A stretch of 64,000 nucleotides of DNA from HXMU1420-13 sp965228545 (GTDB lineage: Bacteria; Bacteroidota; Rhodothermia; Balneolales; Balneolaceae), in NCBI GenBank assembly GCA_965228545.1, contig OZ245822.1, positions 2,976,001-3,040,000 of the forward strand, given 5' to 3'. Shown in pieces: positions 8,858 through 16,570 of the stretch. The notes beneath the pieces are model-generated. The model saw only the letters and a list, made by a program, of their open reading frames with translations. It ran no database searches and was not told where the DNA came from. Each line of letters opens with the position of its first letter. Within the stretch, counting starts at the first letter, position 1. The position numbers and the translations under genes were made by a program.

Positions 8858-8965
8858 CGACCTCCTCTGTCTCCTCCTTCTCAAGGAGGAGGACTCGTTG
8901 ATATAGTTACGAGCCTTTTTCCAAAGTCCCCTATCCTTGCCAAGGAGAGGGACAGGGCGAGGTCG
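8858..8965. repeat. Composite palindromic element between hutU and hutI
   Basis: The 108-bp segment is bounded by inverted arms GCGACCTC and GAGGTCGG. It holds three internal hairpins: CTCCTCCTT ctc AAGGAGGAG, CTCGT/ACGAG, and GTCCCCTATCCTT gcc AAGGAGAGGGAC. It resembles the two-hairpin layout of the GTCAT elements elsewhere in the window, but with a different sequence. It probably acts as an mRNA structure or partial terminator inside the hut cluster. The AT-rich stretch up to 9072 repeats GAATT and CGAAT words and shows no gene. Confidence 0.6.
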
Positions 8966-9072
8966 GTAATGAATTGCGAATATGCGAATTCGAGATTTAA
9001 GAATTACGAATTAGGTGTATAATTTCTTCATCAAAACAAACAATAACAGTTCTGAAATAAATAATATTAAAC

Positions 9073-10302
9073 ATGATTTACGGACCATTTACTCAGTGTT
9101 TAACCATGTCGGGATTACCGCTTCATGGAGGGCTTTTGGATGAACAGCTTTCGGTAATTGAAGGTGCCGGAATTGTGATCAGGAATGGTCGGGTTGTTGA
9201 AATCGGGACTTTTGAATCATTGAAAGAGGCCTTTCCCGATGAGCAGCGCATTTCTATTTCAGATAAAAATCTGGTTGCTTTGCCGGCTTTTGTTGATTGT
9301 CACACTCATATTTGCTGGGGTGGCAATCGCGTACATGATTATGCCTTAAGAGTTGCCGGCAAGAGTTATCTTGAGATCGCTGAAGCCGGAGGTGGAATTA
9401 TGGATTCGGTTCGCTCTACCCGTGCTGCTACGGAGGAGGAATTGGTGGCAGTGATTTTGAAACATGTTCAAGATCATTTGAAAAGAGGCATTACCACTAT
9501 TGAAGTAAAAACAGGGTATGGATTATCTGTGGATGATGAACTTAAAATGCTGCGAGCTATTCAAACAGCAAATGAGCAAACTGCGGCAACATTAATCCCA
9601 ACATTCTTAGGTGCACATCTGAAGCCATCCGATTTTGAAGGTTCAAATCGAGAGTATTTGGAAATGCTAATTCGCGAAGTGGTACCGGTAATCAAAAAAG
9701 AGAAGCTGGCAGCAAGAGCCGATATTTTTGTTGAGCAAGGCGCTTTTTCAATCGATGATGCAGAATGGTACGCTAAAGAAATGCAGGAATTAGGATTTGA
9801 AATGACCATGCATGTCGATCAGTTTTCGAAAGGTGGAGCAGAACTGGCGGTAAGTTTGGGCTGCGTTTCAGCAGATCACCTTGAACAAACTTTGAAAGAG
9901 GCAGCTGTACGTTTTGGAAACTCGGATACCGTTGCTGTTGCCTTACCCGGTGCTTCGCTAGGTTTGGGGATGCAATTCACCCCAGCTCGAACTTTATTGG
10001 ACAACAACGCTTGTCTTGCCATTGCCACCGATTGGAATCCCGGATCAGCTCCGATGGGCGATTTGGTAACTCAGGCATCGATCTTAGGAGCAGCAGAAAA
10101 ATTAACCATTGCAGAAACAATTGCGGCCATTACGTACCGTGCCGGGTTTGCGCTTCGACAAGATGTAGGCACCATCGAAAAAGGAAAAGAAGCGAAAATT
10201 ACCATTTTCGAAACCGACGATTACCGCAATATTATTTATCGACAAGGACAACTTCGACCACATTGTACCATCATTGGGAGTGATTGCAACATTTATGACT
10301 AA
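9073..10302 (+). CDS. hutI: Imidazolonepropionase
   Basis: This enzyme hydrolyses 4-imidazolone-5-propionate to N-formimino-L-glutamate. The 409 residues have the metal-dependent amidohydrolase fold: PAFVDCHTHICWGGNR gives the HxH metal site, HVDQFSKGGAELAV a further metal His, and ATDWNPGSAP the conserved metal Asp. The C-terminal beta-sandwich (GTIEKGKEAKITIFE) is typical of the superfamily. It follows hutU after a hairpin element and overlaps hutG by 8 bp (ATGACTAA). Confidence 0.96.
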   Translation: MIYGPFTQCLTMSGLPLHGGLLDEQLSVIEGAGIVIRNGRVVEIGTFESLKEAFPDEQRISISDKNLVALPAFVDCHTHICWGGNRVHDYALRVAGKSYLEIAEAGGGIMDSVRSTRAATEEELVAVILKHVQDHLKRGITTIEVKTGYGLSVDDELKMLRAIQTANEQTAATLIPTFLGAHLKPSDFEGSNREYLEMLIREVVPVIKKEKLAARADIFVEQGAFSIDDAEWYAKEMQELGFEMTMHVDQFSKGGAELAVSLGCVSADHLEQTLKEAAVRFGNSDTVAVALPGASLGLGMQFTPARTLLDNNACLAIATDWNPGSAPMGDLVTQASILGAAEKLTIAETIAAITYRAGFALRQDVGTIEKGKEAKITIFETDDYRNIIYRQGQLRPHCTIIGSDCNIYD

Positions 10303-11275
10303 TAAATTACAACATATCAAGCCGGTGAAAGATGGGATTTGGTCAGGTAGAATTGATTCTGCTACTGATGAATCACAATTTCGATTGCACCAGGTAGTGA
10401 AATGTAATCCGGAATTCAATCAGCTAGAAAAAGACCATGTAGCGTTAATTGGTTTTGCAAGTGATGAAGGGGTGCGACGAAATAAAGGCAGAGTTGGAGC
10501 ATCAGATGGTCCCGATTATTTTCGAAAATCGATAGGTTCTTTGTGCTACCACGGGGAAAAAGACAGTTTTTTTGATCTGGGAAATATCGAAGTTGTTGGT
10601 CAAAATCTGGAAAAAGCACAATCGAATCTGGCAGTCACCATCGAGCAATTACTAGCTTCCAAGGTAAAACCTTTTGTGATTGGTGGTGGTCATGAAACAG
10701 CATTTGGTCATTTGGTTGGGATTTTGAATCACTTGAAAAAAACAGATTCTGAATTTAGTCTCGGAATTCTAAACATAGATGCCCATTTGGATATGCGAGC
10801 CTATGATTCCGGCGCACATTCGGGTTCATGGGCCTTACAAGTATTCGATTATTGCAATGAGCAAAATCTGAGGCTCGGGTATCACGCTTTTGGTTTAAAC
10901 GAGGATAATAATACCCATTTTCTGTTGGATAAAGCTCAGTCGATGGGTGCGGATTGGACAACTAACGCACTCGTGTTAACAAATTTAGAATCGTCTTTAG
11001 AGCGTGCGAAAGGTTTTATCGCCAAGCATACGCACATATATTGCACCGTTTGTTTGGATGTGTTCGATGCTTCGGTAGCACCCGGAGTTAGTGCCCCGGC
11101 ATGGAATGGAATTCGGATTCAGGATGCATTTAGCGTTCTAAAAGTGACTCAGGAATGCGGGAAATTAATTTCGATGGATGTGTGTGAACTGAATCCAATC
11201 TTTGATAAAGAAGGGAACACTTCAAGAGTAGCAGGAAGTTTATTTAATGCCTTTTTGAAGGGATCAATCGCGTAA
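10295..11275 (+). CDS. hutG: Formimidoylglutamase (arginase family)
   Basis: This enzyme hydrolyses N-formimino-L-glutamate to L-glutamate and formamide, completing the pathway. Arginase-superfamily manganese motifs are present: GGGHETAFGH, NIDAHLDMR and CLDVFDASVAPGVSAPAWNG. An ATG at 10295 overlaps the hutI stop in ATGACTAA. This is a better start than the in-frame TTG at 10274 and gives 326 residues. The presence of this enzyme, and not HutF plus deformylase, means the one-step formamide route. The 3' end overlaps the convergent marR gene by 12 bp. Confidence 0.93.
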   Translation: MTNKLQHIKPVKDGIWSGRIDSATDESQFRLHQVVKCNPEFNQLEKDHVALIGFASDEGVRRNKGRVGASDGPDYFRKSIGSLCYHGEKDSFFDLGNIEVVGQNLEKAQSNLAVTIEQLLASKVKPFVIGGGHETAFGHLVGILNHLKKTDSEFSLGILNIDAHLDMRAYDSGAHSGSWALQVFDYCNEQNLRLGYHAFGLNEDNNTHFLLDKAQSMGADWTTNALVLTNLESSLERAKGFIAKHTHIYCTVCLDVFDASVAPGVSAPAWNGIRIQDAFSVLKVTQECGKLISMDVCELNPIFDKEGNTSRVAGSLFNAFLKGSIA

Positions 11276-11719
11276 TTTTTCTAATAAGTGATTCAAGGTT
11301 CTAGCCTCTTCAATCGTAAGGGCATCGAATTTTGCATTGAACGTGTCCATTTCGGCATCAATTGTGGATAGTAAAGATTCGCCCTTATCAGTGATAAATA
11401 CCTGAATCTTTCGACCGTCGTGCGGACAAGGATTTTTGCGCACTAAGTTTTTCGAAATCAAACGATCAACAATTCGGGAGGCATCCGACATTTTATCGAT
11501 CATTCGATCGCTTAAGTCGTTGGTGGAAAGCGGTTCGCCTTTTGCGCCTCGTAAAATTCTAAGAATATTGAATTGTTGTTGGGTGATGTCATACTCATCC
11601 AAAAAATCCTTAATCAGATTTTTTAACCACCCATTGGTAATCAGCAAATTAACTCGCAGTTTATGCCATTCGCTCTGAAAACCTTTGCTTTGTTGAATTT
11701 CTTCTTGTGCTGTAGTCAT
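11264..11719 (-). CDS. MarR-family transcriptional regulator
   Basis: The 151-residue protein has a winged-helix DNA-binding domain flanked by dimerisation helices: ITQQQFNILRILRGAKGEPLS, TNDLSDRMIDKMSDASRIVDRL as the recognition helix region, and KNLVRKNPCPHDGRKIQVFITDKG as the wing. MarR proteins usually repress nearby stress, efflux or redox genes and release DNA on binding a phenolic ligand or oxidation of Cys. It lies 61 bp downstream of the AhpD-like gene on the same strand, so the two are probably one operon with autoregulation. Confidence 0.9.
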   Translation of the reverse strand: MTTAQEEIQQSKGFQSEWHKLRVNLLITNGWLKNLIKDFLDEYDITQQQFNILRILRGAKGEPLSTNDLSDRMIDKMSDASRIVDRLISKNLVRKNPCPHDGRKIQVFITDKGESLLSTIDAEMDTFNAKFDALTIEEARTLNHLLEKLRD

Positions 11720-11780
11720 GGTTAAAAAATAAGAAAAGGTCGGATCAAATCTGACCCAACCTTTTTAGAAATATTCTGAT

Positions 11781-12335
11781 TTAAGCAGTTGCTAAAACCT
11801 CTTTAAGAGGTTGTGCTTCCGGGAAATCGATGGGTACATTGGTTGTACCGTGAATGAAATTGCTGATCATTTTATCTCCAATTACCATAATAATATCGAT
11901 TAATTGAGCCTCGGTGTATCCGGCTTCAAACAGCAAATCAATGGATTCCTGCGAAGGCTTTGAACGATTTTCTACGGCACTATTTACAAAATTGGCAAGA
12001 GCAGCATATTTATCATCAAAAGTAATATCCGCCTGGCGGATTTCAATTATTTGCTTATCCGAAAAACCATTCATTTTACCGATGGCAGTATGAGCTGATA
12101 GGCAATAATAGCATTGGTTAATTTCGCTTACAACCAGATTGATGATCTCTCGCTCTTTAGCAGATAATGTGCTCTTTCTGTTTTGCAGTGTTAAATAATC
12201 TGATAATGCTGTGTCGTTATAAGCATAGGTTGCATAGATATTGGGTACAAAACCCACATTCTTTTTTAGATTTTCAAAAACCGATTGGTTGGTTTCAGAT
12301 ACTTGATCGATGGTTGGTACTTTAAATGTTTTCAT
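11781..12335 (-). CDS. Carboxymuconolactone decarboxylase/AhpD-like peroxidase-fold protein
   Basis: The 184-residue protein carries the AhpD core NQCYYCLSAHTAIGKMNG, with CxxC plus a downstream His. These are the redox-active residues of alkylhydroperoxidase-like CMD proteins. An N-terminal extension (FKVPTIDQVSETNQSVF) and a C-terminal helical part match the uncharacterised peroxidase-related CMD subfamily. The probable role is peroxide or organic-hydroperoxide reduction. It leads the probable two-gene operon with the MarR regulator, which suits an oxidant-responsive unit; this is inferred from context. Confidence 0.88.
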   Translation of the reverse strand: MKTFKVPTIDQVSETNQSVFENLKKNVGFVPNIYATYAYNDTALSDYLTLQNRKSTLSAKEREIINLVVSEINQCYYCLSAHTAIGKMNGFSDKQIIEIRQADITFDDKYAALANFVNSAVENRSKPSQESIDLLFEAGYTEAQLIDIIMVIGDKMISNFIHGTTNVPIDFPEAQPLKEVLATA

Positions 12336-12460
12336 AATAATTGCGTGTAATGTTGTTATAAATAATAGCGTGACAAATAATAAAGTTTAAACATTAATGT
12401 TGCAACATTAAAAATGATCTAATTTCTGATCGGCTTTATAGATTTCAGTGATGGCAGATG

Positions 12461-13375
12461 CTAATCGTCGTTTATCGGCTCTAAGGGCGATTCCGGATGC
12501 TTTTTCTTACGGCTGATGAGTGCAATCAGATTTCCAATCAAAATAAAAAGTGCGCCAGAAATACTGGTGTTTTTCCATTGGTAATCTTCCAAAACGGTGG
12601 AGATAATGAGGGCAATGACCGGCGCAATCAAACTTACATACGCAGCTTTACCGGCGCCTATGTTACCAACTAAGGTGAGGTAAGCACTAAAGGCGAATAT
12701 ACTACCGAAAATTGCCAGATAGAGTAAAGAAGATAGATAGCTGATGTTCATCGCGAATTTAAATTCTACACCTGTAAATAAGGCAATTAACATCATGGCT
12801 GCACCGCCATAGGTCATGCCATAGGCATTGGATGCCAGCACCGACATTCCGTTCATTTGGTTACGCGCAGAGGTAATATTGCCAAGAGAAGCTACATAGG
12901 TGCCACCGATGGCAAGGAACATTCCGGTCAGTTTTCCATCGGCAAATGAAAAAATTCGAAGGTCTTCCCAGAAAATCATTGCGGTACCAAAGATGCCTAG
13001 CAAACCACCCAGTATTACTTTCGATTCTATGGCTTGTTTTAGCAGGATTCGAGCATTCAGGATATTGAAAAAAACCAAAAGTGAAAAAATGAGTCCAACC
13101 AATCCACTGGTTAAGTACAATTCCGACATATAAATTAGCCAGTAATTAAAGCCAAACAGCATTAACCCCTGCAGTGCAATAAAGCGATGCTCATGAACAG
13201 AAAATGAACGCCAATGAGAGCTAAACCGTAATCCGCTCAGCAATAAAAGTCCGGCCAACAAAAAACGGTACGAGACCGATAGAATGGGATCGACATCACC
13301 AACCTGAAATTTAATTACGTACCAGGTGGAGCCCCAAATGAGTGTGGGAATCAGAAATAAGACTACATTCCGCAA
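12461..13375 (-). CDS. EamA/DMT-family transporter
   Basis: The 304 residues contain about ten hydrophobic helices in two EamA repeats. The first repeat starts LFLIPTLIWGSTWYVIKFQ, which is the classic DMT opening. The second repeat includes LTGMFLAIGGTYVASLGNI and AAYVSLIAPVIALIISTVLE, with the conserved proline-containing helix. The cytoplasmic tail SRKKKHPESP is basic. DMT members export metabolites or amino acids; the substrate is not predictable. The start is a TTG at 13375, 15 bp downstream of the glucokinase-like gene, so they may be co-transcribed. Confidence 0.88.
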   Translation of the reverse strand: MRNVVLFLIPTLIWGSTWYVIKFQVGDVDPILSVSYRFLLAGLLLLSGLRFSSHWRSFSVHEHRFIALQGLMLFGFNYWLIYMSELYLTSGLVGLIFSLLVFFNILNARILLKQAIESKVILGGLLGIFGTAMIFWEDLRIFSFADGKLTGMFLAIGGTYVASLGNITSARNQMNGMSVLASNAYGMTYGGAAMMLIALFTGVEFKFAMNISYLSSLLYLAIFGSIFAFSAYLTLVGNIGAGKAAYVSLIAPVIALIISTVLEDYQWKNTSISGALFILIGNLIALISRKKKHPESPLEPINDD

Positions 13376-13390
13376 TGCATAGCACCAAGT

Positions 13391-14128
13391 TTAGTGGTTG
13401 TTTTTTGCAGCCAGAGCAGCACCAATAATACCGGCATGGTTTCTATTTTTAGCAGGAACAACGGGCGTTTCTAAATCAAGATAGTTAGCAAATAGATCAA
13501 ACTTTTTACTCACGCCTCCACCGATTATAATGAGGTTTGGATAAAACAGTTTTTCCATGTGAGAGAGATACTCATTTACTCGTTTACCCCAATCCTCAAA
13601 ACTGAGTTCTTCGTTTTCTCGAACGGAATTTGCTGCATAATGCTCGGCTATCATCCCATTTAAAAGTATATGTCCTAACTCTGTATTGGGCAGTAATTTC
13701 TTTTTGTTGAAAATTGCTGTGCCTATACCGGTACCGAATGCGGCAATCAAAACGATGCCTTTTTCATTTTTTCCGGCACCAAATTTCATTTCTGCAAAAC
13801 CGGCAGCATCCACATCGTTCACAAGGTGAGTTGGGCAACCTGTTACTTTTTCGATTTTATAAGCTGCATTAATACCAATCCAGGCTTTATCAATATTTGA
13901 GGCAGTACGAACTACTTCATCCACAACGGCAGCCGGGAAACCAACCCCAACCGGACCATGCCAGTCGAAATGGTTTATAATGGCTGTAATTGTATTGATT
14001 ACTGCATTAGGTGTAGCGGGTTGTGGGGTAGGGATTCGATGACGTTCCGTAATCAATTCACCTTTTTTTGTATTTACAATTGCTCCTTTTATTCCGGAGC
14101 CTCCAACATCTATTCCAAGAATTTTCAT
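13391..14128 (-). CDS. ppgK: ROK-family polyphosphate glucokinase-like kinase
   Basis: This 245-residue cytoplasmic sugar kinase is predicted to phosphorylate glucose using polyphosphate and/or ATP. It has the phosphate loop ILGIDVGGSGIKGAIV, the catalytic Asp in LVNDVDAAG, a second phosphate motif AAFGTGIGTA, PNTELGH in the sugar-binding region and LIIIGGGVSKK in the adenosine/phosphate region. Short length and the NDVDAAG and PNTELGH motifs point to the PPGK subgroup rather than to longer zinc-containing ROK kinases. It is the intact parent or sister of the degenerate copy at 2337-3110. The donor specificity is inferred from family only. Confidence 0.85.
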   Translation of the reverse strand: MKILGIDVGGSGIKGAIVNTKKGELITERHRIPTPQPATPNAVINTITAIINHFDWHGPVGVGFPAAVVDEVVRTASNIDKAWIGINAAYKIEKVTGCPTHLVNDVDAAGFAEMKFGAGKNEKGIVLIAAFGTGIGTAIFNKKKLLPNTELGHILLNGMIAEHYAANSVRENEELSFEDWGKRVNEYLSHMEKLFYPNLIIIGGGVSKKFDLFANYLDLETPVVPAKNRNHAGIIGAALAAKNNH

Positions 14129-14172
14129 AGCCTAAATCTATTAAAGAATTTGAGAAATCAGAAATGAATTAA

Positions 14173-14490
14173 CTAACCCACACATCGAACACATCTGGTA
14201 GTATGTGGCATATATTGTAGGCGCCCAAAGGCGATCTCATTCCCACACTTTTGGCAAATACCAAATCCTATTTGGTGCATTCGTTCTGATGTTCGTTCAA
14301 GCCGTTAAATTAATTTCTTTTTTTCTCTCAATGCAGCTTCATTTATACTTTTATTGTTGATCGCGTTCATTCTGGAAATTCTTCCAATAGAAGCGTCTAA
14401 GGGTACGGGTTTAGTTAATTCTTCAAGTTCAGATATTTCAATAGTTAACTCTGAAATACTTTTATGCACCAATTGTTTTATCTGTAAAAT
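14173..14490 (-). pseudogene. DksA/TraR-type zinc-finger protein with in-frame stop
   Basis: Reading the minus strand gives a continuous match to the short DksA/TraR C4 zinc-finger family. ELEELTKPVPLDASIGRISR is followed by MNAINNKSINEAALREKKK, then a TAA stop (plus-strand 14305-14307). The same frame goes on with RLERTSERMHQIGFGICQKC, GNEIAFGRLQYMPHTTRC and VRCVG before the final TAG at 14173. All four zinc cysteines survive. No ATG is found at the expected N-terminus; the start near 14490 is approximate and would use ATT, TTG or GTG. The gene is most likely dead, unless the stop is a sequencing error or is read through. Intact members bind RNA polymerase. Confidence 0.75.
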
Positions 14491-14638
14491 TTGTTGGGCT
14501 AACGTACAATTATTTGTTAAGTGGATGGTAAATACAGTACTTATAAAGAACGGTCTTTACCTGCATAAGAACAGTTTATAATTAGAAAATCGTTGTTTTT
14601 TCCGTTTATTGTTGGGGTTCAAAATGCGGGGTTCAACT

Positions 14639-16486
14639 ATGTGGGTTTCAAATTTTATAAGCGAGCTTAGAAGGCGGAATGTCTTTAAAGTAGCCACGGC
14701 GTATGCCATTGCCGGTTGGTTGATCATACAAATAGTTACGGTGATTGAGGAACCGCTTGCTTTACCAGGGTGGTTTGATACAGCAATCATCGTATTTGTT
14801 GCTATAGGTTTTCCCATAGCACTTACAATCGCCTGGGCTTTTGAGTTGACCCCGGAAGGCATGAAGAAATCGGATGAAGTAAATATCACCGAGTCAGTGA
14901 CAAATCAAACCGGGAAAAAACTGAATGTGATTATTATTTCTGCGCTCAGTTTATTGATACTTGTACTACTTGTAGAACGCATTGCTTTTGTCCCAGCGCA
15001 GATGGTAGAAGAAGAACCACTCATCTCCAAAGTATCCCAACAATCGGTAGCAGTTTTACCTTTTGCAGATATGTCGCAGAATAAAGATCAGGATTGGTTC
15101 AGCGACGGGCTCACCGAAGAAATCTTAAACTCCTTAGCGCAGTTACCCGAATTAAAAGTGACTTCCCGCACATCAGCCTTTCAGTTTAAAGGCAAAGATA
15201 TAGACATAAGCGTTATTGCCGACACCCTTGGGGTTGCTCATGTTGTGGAAGGGTCGGTTCGCAGAATCGGAGATCGACTTCGAATTACGGCGCAGCTTAT
15301 TCGGGCTTCAGATGGCTTTCATCTCTGGAGTAACACCTACGACAGCAACACAGAGAATTTGTTTGAAGTGCAGACCGACATCGCCGAAGAAATAGCCAAA
15401 ACCTTGGATGTATTTCTGGATAATGAACGCCGTGAACGAATGTTTGCTGCCGGAACGCGAAATGTTGAAGCATTTCAAGAATATCAAAAAGGCATGGAAA
15501 TTTATCGGGATGCACATAATACAAGTGATCTGGACAGACTTTGGGAAGCAAACGATCATTTTGACGCAGTGTTAGACTTAGATCCGAATTTTGGATTAGC
15601 CTCTATGCATAAAATGGACGCCTATTCACATTTAATTGCAGACCCCGGTGGCTCTACGTTGAATATGTCCTATCTGGAAGCTCAGCAAGGTATCATCGAG
15701 TCGCTAGACTATGCATCAGACAGAGTTGATGACCCTGTTCTTGGATTATTGGCAGAGATGAATGCTGTGTTCTTTAGTGATTCATGGTATCAGTTGCCGG
15801 AATTGAAAGAAAAAACAATACAAGCGATGTGTGATGCGAATTCATTTCCGGTGGGAGGCATTTGGGCCGTTGAAATTTTTACGTTGCTGAATGAACATCA
15901 AACAGTTCTAAATGATGTTGAATTTACAGTGCAATCAGATCCTTTAAATATGAATGCTTGGATGTACAGAGTATCGGTGGGCATGAAAGAGGGCGGCTCT
16001 GAAGAGTTGTACAAGCAACTTGATCGTAGTAAACGAGCCATTGGAACCAATGGGTTTCTAAACTCTTTTGCCCATGTAATAATCGGCGTTAATCAAGAGG
16101 ATAAACGTATTGCATCTGAATACCCAAATGGTATTGAAAGCTGGAATGCACCGGACATCTGGTCGTTGCAATTCAATGCATTTTTAGCAGCAGTATTGGA
16201 TCAGGATGAACTTGCGCTCGAATTATTGGATGAATATAAATCAAGGGCCACCTTCGTTGATGATGTAGCGGCGCTAACACTATTTGAGCTTGGAAAAACA
16301 GAAGAGGCCAAAGAAGCTATCCGATATATAGATAGTATGCCGGGTGGAACTGCTAATCTGGCGTTGGGTATTGTAACCTTTGGAAATGTACTTTACTTCG
16401 ATTTAGAAGACGCCCCTAATTTGGCAAAACGTTTTAAAGAAGCCGACATAGACCCGGTAATGTTCACTAAAATTCAGTGGCAATAG
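14639..16486 (+). CDS. Membrane-anchored FlgO/TolB-N-like domain protein with TPR-like C-terminus
   Basis: The N-terminal part holds three membrane helices (TAYAIAGWLIIQIVTVIEEP, TAIIVFVAIGFPIALTIAWA, LNVIIISALSLLILVLLVE). A FlgO/TolB-N-like domain follows (SVAVLPFADMSQNKDQDWFS, GLTEEILNSL, AHVVEGSVRR, LRITAQLIRA, FHLWSNTYD). The remaining ~340 residues are helical and repeat-like. This architecture is common in Bacteroidota as a cyclase- or kinase-like regulatory protein without the catalytic domain; its function is unknown. ATG at 14639 is chosen over TTG 14609 because the next gene's product starts at the same place relative to ELRRRNVFKVATAYA. It is a paralogue of the downstream gene, 85 bp away. 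Confidence 0.78.
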   Translation: MWVSNFISELRRRNVFKVATAYAIAGWLIIQIVTVIEEPLALPGWFDTAIIVFVAIGFPIALTIAWAFELTPEGMKKSDEVNITESVTNQTGKKLNVIIISALSLLILVLLVERIAFVPAQMVEEEPLISKVSQQSVAVLPFADMSQNKDQDWFSDGLTEEILNSLAQLPELKVTSRTSAFQFKGKDIDISVIADTLGVAHVVEGSVRRIGDRLRITAQLIRASDGFHLWSNTYDSNTENLFEVQTDIAEEIAKTLDVFLDNERRERMFAAGTRNVEAFQEYQKGMEIYRDAHNTSDLDRLWEANDHFDAVLDLDPNFGLASMHKMDAYSHLIADPGGSTLNMSYLEAQQGIIESLDYASDRVDDPVLGLLAEMNAVFFSDSWYQLPELKEKTIQAMCDANSFPVGGIWAVEIFTLLNEHQTVLNDVEFTVQSDPLNMNAWMYRVSVGMKEGGSEELYKQLDRSKRAIGTNGFLNSFAHVIIGVNQEDKRIASEYPNGIESWNAPDIWSLQFNAFLAAVLDQDELALELLDEYKSRATFVDDVAALTLFELGKTEEAKEAIRYIDSMPGGTANLALGIVTFGNVLYFDLEDAPNLAKRFKEADIDPVMFTKIQWQ

Positions 16487-16570
16487 GAGAAATGCAGATG
16501 TGTACTTCTAATCTGGTAAAGGGCATAAATTTTAAATCTTTCATTTTGAATATATAATTCATCAAATGAA

